NCBI GenBank assembly: GCA_014706295.1
Contig: JACSVZ010000002.1
Span: forward strand, 109,070,930-109,134,929
Reading direction: 5' to 3'
DNA length: 64,000 bases
DNA from: Lycocorax pyrrhopterus obiensis
Taxonomy: Eukaryota; Chordata; Aves; Passeriformes; Paradisaeidae
Positions 25,036 through 38,100 of the stretch are shown in pieces. Each line of letters opens with the position of its first letter. Within the stretch, counting starts at the first letter, position 1. Position numbers and translations under genes: made by a program. The notes beneath the pieces are model-generated. The model did no database searches and had not been told where the DNA came from. It saw only the letters and a program-made list of their open reading frames with translations.

Positions 25036-26502
25036 GATTTTCAAGTATTGGGTTACAGGCCTGTGAAACTGACTGGGACAGAATCACAGAAACAAGACTA
25101 GATGCCTGGGACATTTGATCTGCCCATAATGAGCCTCAACATCCTTTGCGTAGACAATTATCAGTAGCGAGAAATGGATGCTGCTCCCAGCTCTCGGGCT
25201 GGCCCAGTTCTGTGGTTGTTTCATCTTGGAGTCAGATTCTTCATGCTAAAATCCTTTTCCTCCAGTCAGTGTTCAGGGATCAGCTGATTCAGTGTCAACT
25301 TCCCCTGTTGCTTTTGGAATGAGAGGTACCCATCTGAGTGGAATGTCAGGGGTAACCAACCCTATGACTTTGTCTTGGGCTGATGTCCCTTGTCTTTAGA
25401 AAAAGTCTGTTAGTGAAATCTGTGGTTTTTAGAGCAGGGGATTGGCTCCCAAGGAGCAAACACTGAAAGAAAATGGAATTACTGCTTTGAGCCGTCTTGA
25501 ATGCTGCAGTTGTCTTATGAGGAAGGATCTTTCCTGCTCTTTGTAATAACTGTGTTCCAATGACAGTGAGCCCCACTAAGTGGTTGTGATGTTAAAACAT
25601 GGTTTAGATTTGTAGAAGCACTTCAAAAGTAGAGGGCTGTGGCTTCACAAGTTAAACTTGGAGATTTTTATCAGTCTGTCTGTGCAAGTTACTGCATGCT
25701 TTTGATACGTGCATCAGTGACAATTGTTGCATTTACTAAGTACCTCCACAGGAGCTTTTCGGTACCTGTGCTATTGATCAGCCGTTTGCAGTAAATGTTT
25801 GATGTTCACTGCAACCATTGTAGGTTGTTAATTTAGCCTCCCGTCACTGCAGCATCGGCACTTGAGGAGGAGGCTTCAGAACTCTCATATGGCTGGCTGG
25901 GGAGTTTTCCAATAAAAGGGAGTATAAATATGTGAGAAGTGTGAGCAAACAGATGCATGACTGAAGGATGCAGGATATAATGCAAGAGAGTAACAGTGAT
26001 GGCAGTGAGCAGAGTGAAAGGCCTTGAGAATAAAGCCAATGTCTGAGCAGCAATTTTAGCTCTTGTGTTTCAAGGACTCCAGAAAGGTAGTCTTCCAGGT
26101 GGTCTGTGAACTACACAGTGAAAAATTAAATAGAAGGTGGGGAACTATAAAAAATTTGGAGTAATAGAGTCAAAATAGTTGATCAAAAATGTTTTGAATG
26201 GATTTTGAAAGTTGGATCAGAAAAGCATTGTCTTACTGACTTTTAATCTGTTTAGAAAAACCAACCAACCAGAAAACAATCTAAGATACCTGAGTAAAAA
26301 TAAATAAAATAGTAACAAAAATACAATTTTTTTCTTCAGGAACCTGTTGTTTTTGGGCGTTTTTTGTAGATTAATATTTAATTAAATAATTGTTAATTTG
26401 CAAAACAGGGCATTTCTGTCTCCAGCAATTCATAGGGTTAGCTACTTGGCTTGGAAATAGACTGTTTGACGCATTATCAAAACTTTGTCATCATACAAGA
26501 AA

Positions 26503-26680
26503 AGGTTGCCTGGAGGAGTTGTGAATGCCCAGTCCCTAGAAGTGTTCAATGCCAGGTTGGATGGGGCTTTGAACAATGTGGTCTAGTGAAAGGTGTCCCT
26601 GCCCAAGTCAGGGGTGCTGAAACTAGATGATCTCTAAAGTCCCTGCCAACCCAAACCATTCTATGGTTCTATAATTCTCA
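26503..26680 (+). mobile_element. CR1 LINE 3' tail, sense
   Basis: Contains AGGTTGCCTGGAGGAGTTGTG, CCAGGTTGGATGGGGC, GGTCTAGTGAAAGGTGTCCC and CCAAACCATTCTATGGTTCT, ending in the short ATTCTATGRTTCTATAA repeat typical of CR1 3' termini. Confidence 0.93.
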
Positions 26681-27989
26681 GAATCCGTAACTCTTCCATT
26701 GAATTAAAAAAAAACCCCATGAAAATAATATGTCTGTCGGTATTAGTCAATTTTAACTGTCCTTGATGAGGACAGACTCAGTTTCATACTGTGATTTTCT
26801 TGTGCTAATTCATTATATTAGTGTCTGAGCTGTAGGAAAATGTTTCAAGCTATTTAAAGGTAACGTTGAATAGAGTGAAATAATGCTCCTGTCTTGATTT
26901 TGAGCCAGATCCACAAAAGTGGCAGCTTGGATAAGTGAGGCTGGTATGTATGAATGGTGATTGGAAAATGCTTCTGCATAACCTGCAAAGAGAATAAAAG
27001 GTTTTAGAAAATTTTTAAAACACTGCACTTGTTCGCTGTTATCAGCATTGTTGGAACTGTTGTGGCAAGAAGCTTCATGTGTTAGTTCAAGTGTTGTTAA
27101 ATGTTGAAGTTAATTTTATAGAAAGATATGCATGTGGAGGAAGAGGGAAGGGATCTGGGAAAAGCATTCTGAGAATTAATGTTCTGAAAAAAAAAGAGGT
27201 TTGAAATGCTCCATACATACATAATAATAGTTATGAAGCTTATTACTTTTAGTACTTGCATACATTTTCTGGGATTAGTAGGAGAGAATGAACTGGGTTT
27301 ATGGGTGTTGGCATGTCATGTGGTGAGAAGAGTGTGTGCCTGGGTGATACTGATGTAATCCTGGGGAGAAAAACGACTGTACTGCACTGGGGAGCAGTGG
27401 AGAAAATGGAGAAGTTCTTGTACCAATGAGAAGTAAAATAGCAAAGATACTGAGGAGAGTAAAAAAATAAATCTGACTGACAATGAAAAATGAGGAAAAA
27501 GCCCCACTTTCTCGATTCAGTGATAAAGTCACATATAATTTATTTATTATTTTTGCTACCATTTCACTTAATTATATCATCAGCTAAAGTCCCCAAACCT
27601 TCATCTTTAAAATTTGAATTTTTCTCAGGCTTTAAGAGTATAAGGATTTCAATGAAGCACCAAGATTAAAAAAAAATTAGTCTGTCTTCTCTCTATAAAA
27701 TACAGGGCCTTTGTCTTGGAAATGAAATAATATGTTTACGTGATGTTACATTCAGTTTATTTTTAGAACAAGTTGTGCTATGGTCTATCTTGGCTAAGGG
27801 AGTGTTGTTGAAATTGTAAGTAATGCCTTTAAAGTAATTGAAAAAAACCCAGTTTGTCATCTGAAATATTTTCTCATTTATTTGGTAGTAAGATCTCCTA
27901 TTAGAATTTCCAGAATTGATTTCAAATTATATTTCCCATATTATTACTAGAGCAACAACAATAAAAAAAAAAATCTAGATCCTCGCTTT

Positions 27990-30257
27990 GGAGAGATTCT
28001 CCTGGAATCTCCCACTGGAGACTCTAGGTCCGAGGCCATCTTGGGCACAGTGACCACGATATGATGGAGTTTTCAGTTCTCCACAAAGTAAGGAAGGGTT
28101 CACCACAGCTACCTTGGACATCTGGAGGGCAGACTTCAGCCTGTTCAGGACAGTGCTTCAGAGATCCTCTTGGGAAACAGCACTTAAAAACAAAGGGCTC
28201 CAGAAAGGCTGGACATACTTTTAAGAAGGAGATCTTAAAGGCGCAGGAGCAGGCTGTCCCTATGTGCTAAAAGATAAGCCATCAGGGAGGAGGACTGGCC
28301 TGGCTGAATAGGGAGCTTTCACTGGAACTTGGGGAGAAAAAAAAAGAGCTTATGACCTTGGGAAATAGGGGCAGACAACTCAAGAACAGTATGAGGATGC
28401 CATCAGGTCTTGTAGAGAGAAAATTAGATTGGTGAAAGCTCAGCTACAACTCAGTGTGGCCACCGCTGTGAAAGATAATACAACGTGTTTTTTATAAATA
28501 CATTAACAACAAAAAGAGGGCCAAGGAAAATCTCCATCCTTTGTTGGGTGTGGAGGGGAGCATTGTAACCAAAGATGAGGAAAAGGCTGAGGTACTTGAT
28601 GCCTTCTTTGCCTCAGTCTTCAACAGAAAGACCCGGTATCCTCAAGGCAGGGCCTGCTGAGTGGGTGGACAGGGACAGGGAGCACACTGACCCCCTGGAA
28701 CCCAGGAGGGAGCAGTCGGTGCCCTGCTGTGCCCCTTGACACTCACAAGTCTGTGGGGCCTGATGGGATCCACACCAGGGTACTGAGGGAGCCGGCGGAA
28801 GAGCCAGGCCGCTCCATCATTTATCACCAGTCCTGGTTAACCAGGGGAGACCCAGAGAACTGGAGATTGGCCAGTGTGATGCCCACCTGCAGGAAGGGCT
28901 GGAAGGAGGATCTGGAGAACTACAGGCCTGTCAGCCAGACCTTGGTGTCTGGTAAGGTGCCATCTTGTAGCACATACAGGGCAACCAGGGGATCAGGCCC
29001 AGACAGAACGGGTTTAGGAAGGTAAGGTCCTGATTGACCCAGCTGATCTGTTTTTATGACCAGGTGATCATTCTAGTGGATGAGGGAAAGGCTGTGGATG
29101 TTGTCTACCTGGATTTCAGTAAAGCCGTCCATCTTCGCTCCCACAGCATTCTTGTGTAGAAACTGTCTGCTCATGGCTTCGATGGGTGCACTCTTCGCTG
29201 GGTTAAAAACTGGCTGGATGGGTGAGCCCAGAGAGCAGTGGTGAAGGATGTTAAATTCAAATGGTGACTAGTCACCAGTGGTGTTCCCCTGGGCTCAGTT
29301 GTGGGGCCAGTATTGGAGCCATCCAGCTTAATATCTATATCGATAATTTGGATGAGGGGATCAAGTCCACCCTCCGTGAATTTGCAGATAACACCGAGTT
29401 GGGTGGGAGTGTTGATCTGCTGGAGGGCAGGAAGGCTCTGCAGAGGGATCTGGACAGGCTGCATCAATGGGCTGAGGCCAGTGATATGAGGTTCAAGAAG
29501 GCCAAGTGCCAGGTCCTGCACTTTGGTCACAGCAACTCCAGGCAGCACCACAGGCTGGAGGAAGAGTGGCTGGAAAGTGACGCAGTGGAAGAGGACCTGA
29601 GGGCACTTGTTGACAGTGGCTGAATGTGAGCCAGCGTGTGCCCAGGTGGCCAAGAAGGCCAATGGCATCCTGGCCAGCGTCAGAAATAGTGTGTCCAGCA
29701 GGACCAGGGCAGCGATGGTCCCCCTGTACTCAGCACTGGTGAGGCCACACCTCGAATCCTGTGTTCAGTTCTGGGTCCCTCACTACAAAAAGGACATTGA
29801 GGTGCTGGGAGGTGTCCAGAGAAGGGCAACAGAGCTGGGGGAGGGTCTGGAGCACAGATCTTATGAGGAGTGGTTGAGGGAGCTGGGCGTGTTTATCCTG
29901 GAGAAAAGGAGGCTCAGGGGATACCTTATAATTCTCTACAACCACCTGAAAGGAGGGTGTAGCCAGGTGGGAGATGGTCTCCCAGGAAACCAGCAACAGG
30001 ACAAGAGGAAATGGCCTCATACTGCACCAGGGGAGGTTCAGGTTGGAGAACAGGAAGAAAATTTTCACTGAAATGTGTTTAAGCATTGGAATGGACTGCC
30101 TGGGAAGGTGGTGGAGTCACCATCCTGGAAGTGTTCAAAAAATGCCTGGACATGGCACTTAGTGCTGTGGTCTAGTTGACAAGGTGGTGTTCGGTCAAAG
30201 GTTGTACTCGATGATCTTGGAGGTCTTTTCCAACCTCAGTGATTCTGTGATTCTGAT
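27990..30257 (+). mobile_element. 5'-truncated CR1 LINE with broken ORF2 (endonuclease end, RT, 3' UTR)
   Basis: About 2.3 kb of CR1 in the same orientation as ASXL3. It begins near the C-terminus of the APE-type endonuclease: LGHSDHDMMEF, with SDH at 28049-28057. Reverse transcriptase pieces follow: SVGPDGIHTRVLRE (near 28750), WKEDLENYRPVS (near 28900), a YLDFSKAV-like segment (near 29110), FADNTELGG (29381-29407), then [21 protein letters not shown] (near 29740-29800). The 3' end GATTCTGTGATTCTG is at 30240-30256. Many stops and frameshifts break the frame. The RT catalytic motif reads FADN where active CR1 copies have FADD, so the second aspartate is lost. The 120- and 154-codon frames at 29261-29623 and 29607-30071 are fragments of this ORF2, not host genes. 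Confidence 0.95.
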
Positions 30258-33200
30258 TGTTTCAAAGGTACAGTATGAGGTCAGTAGTTACACCAGAAGC
30301 CCAAGTTGAGGCACTGTGATTTTTCCCTACAGCTAAAATAAATTATTTTTCCATACAGCTAAAATGTATTATTATAAACTTCTAAAACATTAAATATAAA
30401 ATTATGTGCCTAAACCCCATAGACATTGAATTTATTTGCCAGTAGCATTTCCTAGGAGCTGACAATTTTTAGTGCTACATTTGCTGAGGAGATGTGACTT
30501 TGGGAAAACTCAGATCTTTATGTGTACCTATGTTGTTTCTCATAGAAAAAGCAAAGAATGCATGATAGAATATACTGTACAACACCCATGTTTTACTCTC
30601 TTCATTTGCTTTTCTTGGGTTACAGTTACCATCCTGACAGGTAACAGTTTGATCTGTTCAGTGTATAGTGAGAGGTTTTAGGATAAGAAATATGCTATAA
30701 TATTAGGGACCCTTAAAAAAAGAAGCCTGTCTTGAACAGGAAGCCTAGTTTTATGAGAAGTCTCTGCATTTATATTCCCTTCTAAAATCCTCTGAGATTC
30801 CTCTCTGTTGACCAATTACTTTGCTGTGATTCTGGCATTTGGTAGTTGCATGATGTGTGTAGCTGATGGCCATTTCACACTGTAACCTGGTCAGTCCAGT
30901 CCAGCTTGACTTGGAGGGGTCAGCCAGTCTTGCAGCTTGAAATAATTCCTTTAGGCAGTCAGGAGTTTGGAACCTTCACAACAATTGCAGATTATCCTGA
31001 ACAGTTTCAGGTTGTATCTCCGTGGGGGAAGACATGTTCTGTATTTTGTTTCAAGATCTGATTGCAAACTGTTGGTTTAACAATCAGCATTTTGTCTCTT
31101 CATGAACTCCAGCCTTGAGTTCACTGTTCACTTTTCTTCTTTATAGACTGGAGGTACTATTGAATTTGTTCACCTGTGCCAAGTGATTGCTCCTATTGGT
31201 TTTAATCTCTAAGGAAAATCAGCATCCAGCTGGTAGACAGTTGTACTGATGAGGACCCATTGATTTTTCTCTCCTATCCACTTACCATCAATAAGAAATG
31301 TCCTTAGCTTTCACGATACTTTTTCCCTGCCATAATGTTGCCCTCTTACCTGGCTGTCAGGACTGGTCTCAGTTGCTGTTCACGTTGAATGTGGATGTGA
31401 TTAACAGCCTGATAAAAATGTTTAAGTCAATATTTGAGAAGCCTAGATAAAGATAACACTTTATCATGAGAGCTTTTTAATAAAGTGTTCTGTTTGATGT
31501 ACACCAATGGTAAAGAATTGCTGTTTTTAACAAAAAAGACTTTTACATCAAGGGATTTTTTGATTTAGCAGTATTCAGAAAAGGAGATTCAGGAAAATGC
31601 AGAATATTCATGTTTGGTTTTGGGGAAAAAGAATTCTTCCCTTTTTAGCAGAACTTTTGCTTATCATGCTGGTGGTTGTTTGGTTTGTTGGTTTTTGGTC
31701 TGTTTTTTTGGTTTTTTTTGTTGTTTTTTTTTTTTTTTTTTTTTTTTTTGTTTTGTTTTGTTTTACTACAGTATTATTTGAAGTATTTGCTTCCATAAGA
31801 AGAAGGCAGCATGTAAACAAAACATTCTGTGTGCACTTCTCCAAAGTGATAAGCTTTTGAAAAATTATTACCTTCAGTTTAGGATGGTCAGATTATTTTA
31901 CAAGGTCCCTGGGAAGAGATGAGCATGTAACTTTTCTCAAATCTTGAGGAAAGCTGTTTATACAGCTTGTACAAACTTAGAGAAAGAGCCATTATATACT
32001 CTTTCTAATCAGCCTGTGTTGTGACAAATGTTTCTTAGTAATAGCTGTTAAATAGTGTATTTTTTAAAGCTTTAAACAGATGCTACCAAAAATTGATGTA
32101 AACCACTAGTATGGACTTCAGTTTTACGATACATGATGTGTTTAAGAGGACAAGTGTGGGTGGACTTAGGTGATGAGATGGGGGAAGGGACCATGTGGAA
32201 AGACTGCTAAGAAGAACTGAACAAATAAATGACACAAAATGGGTATGAGTTAGTGAGCTGCAAAATATTCTCCTATTTTTGAAAATCTTACATGACTAAT
32301 TGTCAACTGTGCCATATGTAAGTAATGTGGGCTTCCAAACTTGTGGCAATTAAAACTGCTTAGCATCCCACTCCAGCCCTGTGTTATATTCTGTGTACAA
32401 GTCAGTACTGAAGACTAATCCCTTATGACATTAATCGTCTCATGAGGAGAGACGGAATAAATCACAGTAGCCCTTCCTCTCTTCACTCATGAAGATAAAT
32501 GCCATAGCACGATGGCTGATCTTCGTTATGACACTAACCATTATATATTTAACAGAGATAGCAAAATCTCACTGACAGCTAACAAAAGAATTCTCTCTTT
32601 ACACATTCTTTGAGAAGGCTGTATTTCTTTAGTTCAAAAACATGACTTATCATATCTATTCTCAGAGCAATTTAGGCAGTAGGTCTGGATTGTGCCAGTG
32701 AACTGTACTCTGAACATAATGATGTCATGATTCAGACTAATAAAACCTGACGTGAAATAATTGTGCAGGCTTTGGAAGGAAAAAAAGGTGCATAGCATGC
32801 AAGGACTCTTACCTCTGCTCTTTCCTATTGTCTGTTCCAACAAGAAAGAATAGCTCTCCCATTTAAAATAAAGAATACTTCTCCCTCCTCCAAAAAAACT
32901 CCAAAACCAAGCCATTGGTTTTGGATCAAAATTTTTAGTTTTGTGGAAACTTTGGTTTTCCATTTTCTCTCAGTACTTGAACAGGTGGACTCAGGGAACT
33001 TAAAGAACTGAAAGTGGCTTTCTGTTCTGTCTGTGATTGCAAAGGACTTCTATTTTTTTCAGCTTTATCACTTGCTGTACACCTCTCAGGAATTTAATTC
33101 TGTGTTTTCTGTGCATTAGACACATTGTGGTCTTTCCTTCTGGGATACAATTATTAAGAAAGATTCTTAGTTATGTTCTGCATCTCCTTTTGCTTATTAT

Positions 33201-34762
33201 TTTGAAGGGTGCATCATCCTGTGAATGAGGAACAGTCCAGACAAATGAGTTGTGAAGTTTATGGACTTCCCTTCTGAGGTTAAGAGAATCAGTGTGACTT
33301 ATCCTGGTTGTTCACCAAAACATCAAAATGTGCTGTAAATTTAATGAGCTCGTTTCTTGCCATCTATCCCACACAATTCAAATGGAAATATAATTTTTAT
33401 GGTTTTATGTTTGCTGTCATTAAACATATTCTATAAACATATAAACATACATTCATGGTGCATCAATGGAATCAATGTCAGTTGCAGCATTAAACTTCTC
33501 TTTTTAGTGAGTCAATTTTACCAGGATGAAATGCTTAAAATGGTCAAAACTAATATGTAAGAATATTTATGTAGAGTGCATAGTTTAAAATATTTTGTTT
33601 TCTATTTTCTCTTCTGTTTTCTTTTTTCCTGTTTTCTTTTTCGCCTTCTAGAAGTCTTAGGTCTGTATCTTTAGGACACTGTCTAACAAGATAAGCTCTG
33701 ATAGTAAAGCAATGGCAAGAAAATCAGCACAACTGTCACCTCGTGTTAAATTTGGTGCATTCGGAGAGTAGCCAGTAGGAATTTTATTTCTCACATTAAA
33801 AGTAACCCTTACACATTACACTTGCCTGAGGAAAATAAGCGATGAAAGCTTCTGAAACAAACATATATTCATTCTCTCTCGATTTTTCTGTAGAGTTTTG
33901 CGCTTTCTAATAATTTTTTTTTAATTTATCCTACTATGCTGAAACATAAGTTATACAGCAAACCTTTCAGTGCCTCAGAAAAAAAAAGTCTGTATCATCT
34001 TCCAATAGAGAAGACAGCATATATGGAAAAAAGTATGCTTAGGGTTTGGTGTTTCTTAGTTTTTTAGGAGTGTTTTGTTCCTTTAGTAGTGATGAATGTA
34101 TTCACACCAATGGTAGTTCTTTCCTCTGTTATCTGGAATGTAAAGGCAGCTGACAGGGTACTGGTATAGATTCAGCTCCATTGCTTCCAGTCACCTCAGG
34201 AAGGTCTCTCTTCATTTTGTACTAAGTAGGTGCCAAAGAGGAATTTTCATCCCTGCCAAAATTAGAGGCATTTCAGGAAAATGGCCTGTGTGATCACTGA
34301 ATGAGTACAGATTTCAGTAATGTTTTTGGATGCCAGAGCTTTTCTTTTACTCCTTGTCCCTTCTCTGAAATAATGATTTGTAGTTTTAAAAGCTTTGGCC
34401 CAAGTTTTTCAGCTGGGTCAGCACTGGTGAAACTTCTGCTCTAAACTAAGTAGGCAAGAGAATATGGTCCACAAACCAGAGGAGGTTTACATCACAATTT
34501 TTCCTGTCAACACCTAACAGCTACAGTGTGCTGCCAACAAGGTACCAATGCTGACTATCTGGGCAGCACTTGTGTGCCTGTGTGCAGGTTTTGGGGGACC
34601 CATGGCATGAGCTGCATCTGTATGAATGTGCTCATGTTTGAGGGGGTAGAGGACATAGGAATATCCTGTAGGCCTGTACTGTGGTAAAGACTAGGGATGA
34701 AAGGTATTTTGGTAGGGATGTGGGAAGGTAGGAGTTATGGGTATTGCAACACCTCAGAAGAT
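30258..34762. other. Intron 1, low-complexity T-rich tract but no gene
   Basis: Contains a T-rich tract at about 31665-31765 with a run of roughly 29 T followed by TTTTG repeats. Otherwise AT-rich sequence without recognisable features. Confidence 0.55.
31665..31765 (+). repeat. T-rich low-complexity tract
   Basis: GGTTTG-type repeats leading into a long poly-T and (GTTTT)n. Too T-rich for reliable assembly length. Confidence 0.85.
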
Positions 34763-34768
34763 GAGTGT
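34763..34768. repeat. Left target-site duplication GAGTGT
   Basis: Identical to 35103-35108 and directly abuts the TG of the LTR at 34769. Confidence 0.8.
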
Positions 34769-35102
34769 TGTGAATGCTGAAAGCCTGGATGCAGAGAGGT
34801 TTCTCAGTTTTCTGACAGTGTCTGTATGAAAGCTGTGCTTTCTCATGGAGGCTATGGGAAAACAGTTGAAAGATTTTGTAAACTACGGCATTGTTATGAT
34901 ACCAATGAGAAAATATCTGAAGTAAGTGTTGTTGAGTTCAGCCAATCCCTCTGGGGGGTGGCTGGTCAGTGAACCAATGACCTTATGTCAGTCCAGTGTG
35001 CTAAGGTATATAAGTGAATCTGTAAATTAATAAAGCGTCGGTTTCTTCTCACCCTAAACCGTCCATGTCGCTTTATTCCTCGGTCTCCGCTCACTAGCGA
35101 CA
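34769..35102 (+). mobile_element. Solo LTR, 334 bp, class II (ERVK/alpharetrovirus-like)
   Basis: Starts TGTGAATG and ends AGCGACA, so it has TGT...ACA inverted ends, and is flanked by perfect 6-base direct repeats GAGTGT. Inside are a TATA box TATATAA at 35007-35013 and a polyadenylation signal AATAAA at 35029-35034, only about 16 bases apart, with a CT-rich R/U5-like end. A 6-base duplication and this compact U3-R-U5 layout fit class II (beta/alpha-like) retroviral integrase. There is no primer-binding site, gag, pol or env, so it is the product of LTR-LTR recombination. Orientation is sense to ASXL3, so it could supply an intronic promoter or polyadenylation site. Family name unknown. Confidence 0.85.
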
Positions 35103-35108
35103 GAGTGT
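35103..35108. repeat. Right target-site duplication GAGTGT
   Basis: Matches 34763-34768 exactly and follows the terminal CA of the LTR. Confidence 0.8.
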
Positions 35109-38100
35109 CACTTTGAGAGTAGGGAAGGGCTGGGCAGAGTGAGAGGCAATGGAGTATTGCTGTAGAAAACACGGAAAGGTATGGCTTGCATGGCTAAGCA
35201 GAAGTCTGGACTTTGCTGTCAGAACTGAGCAGTCATTCTGAGAATCTGGATGCTCCATTGCTTGAACTGAAATCATGGTTAGTAATCCTGCTGCTAACAG
35301 TGGAACCCATACTGGGGTAGCAAGTTTGACACCATGCTCACTGGGGTATCTTTGATCCTGATCTTAGAAATCTGATAGGATTCTGTGTGCTCACTAGGTT
35401 TATCCTGTTACAGTCACAGAGGTGTTTATGGATCTGTCCTGACAGGGTCTTTGAGTGAAAGTTCCTGGTTTCTTGGACAGGCTGATTGCATTAGTAAAGA
35501 GAGGAATATAAGGTTTCCATTTTTTTCAGCATGTTAGACTAGATCAATAAGTTATTATAAGTCAGTTGTTTAGAGCTAAAAACTTTACCCTGCATTTTCT
35601 ATTGTGATGTGTGAGACCACTAGCAATGGCAGGATGTCACTGCTGTTAAAGCTTGTGCCTTTTGAAGGAATAGCCCAATTGTATGTTAAGTTTAACTGAA
35701 CTGTAATCCAATTTCTTTTGAATTCAAAATGTCAAGTGTACAGTTTATCTGGAATTTCCAAAGCTGCCTTTATATCCATTTGAAATATGACATTATAAAT
35801 AAATTTTGGAAAGAACAATAAAAGTTTCAGACATCTTAGAACGAGCCTCAAATGATCCGGTTAAAGCAATGGCATGAACAAAGAAACTATTCAGTTTCTT
35901 TCTTGCCCTTTTCTTTCATTCAGTATTTAGGAGATGATGATAATGCCTTATGTGTCTGGCAGGTTAGCAAAGCTAGATGGTTTCAGACCAGCTTGCAAAC
36001 AAATTCTATAGCAGAAATTCTCTTGCAGGAAACACTTGCCCAGTTGTTCCCTGTAGTTCACGCTAAAGGAACAGTAAAGTGCTTTTCACTGAAAGAGAGC
36101 TGGGGAAAATTACTTTATGAGTGTGCTTTAAACCGTGTGAGCTCTATTGGTCAGTAGCATTACCTCCGAATCTAAAAAAGGTGTGTACTAGCAAGATGTT
36201 AAAACTTAATATCTTTCATTTATGGTATTTTTAATGTGTTGCTTTGTTATTCATGTGACTTCTTTGTTCCTTTCCTTGCTTGGTGTTTCTTTTCTTGCTT
36301 ATCTGTAGTGTCACATGAATTGCAAAGACAAATTCATAGTATGGAGCACACTGGGAGCACATATCTTGTGAAATACACCTTCTTCTACTTAGATCTTATA
36401 ATTTCCTTATTGTAATTGCAACTGCTCAAGGACAAAAGTCCTACCAGGAGAATTATTACTCCTGTTTCAAATTCTTTTAATATTTTAGTACCTGGAAACT
36501 ACTCTTTACCTTTCTCTTGATCACTATCAGCAAGAGTTCTGTGAATACCTATTTGAGAACTTGTGTTAAAATAGGTCATAGTTCACCTACCCTTATTATC
36601 ATCCCTCTTTTTCGTGTATCGTGTACCCTTCCTTTGCAGTTTTTGCCTCTTCGTCCATCTCTATGCAATTCCTTTCTTCCCCCACTCTGTACCCTCCCCT
36701 CCTCTCCAAACCATTTACCCATCTTTCTTCACACAAAGGGCTTTGAACTTTTACCAAGCTGCTGATAATTCCCCAATGACTAAAGCTGTTAATCAAAAAT
36801 GAACACAAAAGATTTGAGTGGGGCATTTCCCACAATAGAAGTCAGTCCTCCTGTTAACCTCACATAAGCAGCTGTAGAAGACAATGCTGGATTTTTTCCA
36901 GGATACTGTTATTTCTTGTACCCTGTTTGATACTCCATCTTTCAATTCATTAATTTAGTAATGGGTGGCTAGAAAATAGTTTGTATTTTCTGCTTAGGAG
37001 AAAGAAAGTTTTTGGTGGGTTTTGTTTGGTAGTTTTGTTTGCTTGTTTATTTGGTTGGGTTTTTTGTTCTTTTATTCACCCTGCTGTCTTTGGGCAGTAA
37101 AGACTGTCCATTGTGTAGTTCAGGCTGGCTTGTATTTTAGCTGATGAGTAGGAGCACTGGGAATAACTGTACTGTTCCTCTTTCTCCTCCTCCTCAGTTT
37201 TTTAAAATAATGTTCTAAGGAGAATTGCTTCAGTTTGTGACTAGTGGCTCAGCCTATTATGATAAAATGGTCCTGATTTTTGTCAGCTACCTGACCTTCA
37301 GATCCCTGCCAGCAGCATCCAGAAATGGAAGAAGCTCTGGCTGGTTTCAGACTGTCTGGTCACATAGTCAGCAGCATCAAGCCCACTAGGCTGATCTGCC
37401 CACTGCTTTTGGACCACAACGCAGTATCAAAACACACTTGGTTCTCATTTAGAAGAATTATTTTCTGTCAGTGTGATAACTGATAGCTGCAAGCAAAGCT
37501 TCCCACTTTCTGCAGGAATGTTTATGGGTGGCAAGAGGGCCAACTCTCTGGTTTGCCTTTCTTCACTTTGTCCCTCTGCTGTATTCCCTTCAGTGTCTGA
37601 AATGCAAATGATTGAGCAGATCTGATTCAGGTAGTCACAAGCATCTGTGTATATAAATTAAACTAATAATTCCATCAATTACATAGAAGTTCTCTTCCGA
37701 TTTTGTAGGCAAGCTGAGCATTCAGGATTTCTGTCTTATGCAAAGCTGAGAGTCTTGACTCTGCACTAGAGTCTTCCTGTTAACAGTTCACTGGAAAGTG
37801 TTTTTCCCTGATGTGGCAACTGATTTTTTCCTAGTAGTTGTCAACATAGAGATGATGATAGATGTCCTGGTGAGAAAAGGAATTTGTATTTCTTCTTGTC
37901 CCGTATAACTGACATGACTCTTCCAATGAAACTGGGAATACATGTGTTTGTGGCATCTGTGTGATTATTTAATATCTCTGAAGCTGTGAGTTGATACCTG
38001 TAGGTGACACAAATACAACAATTTGTCAGGCTGCTGCCGTTTGTTGGGATGTTTGATTTCCACTGTGCTTGGTAGGATCTGAGTCTTCTTCTCTTTGAGC

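Noticed and set aside
25905..25932. CCAAT followed by TATAAATA, resembling an LTR promoter
   Set aside because: No TG...CA ends, poly(A) signal or target duplication nearby; such AT-rich strings are common by chance.
29261..30071. 120- and 154-codon plus-strand frames resembling a reverse transcriptase
   Set aside because: They are pieces of the dead CR1 ORF2, not host genes.
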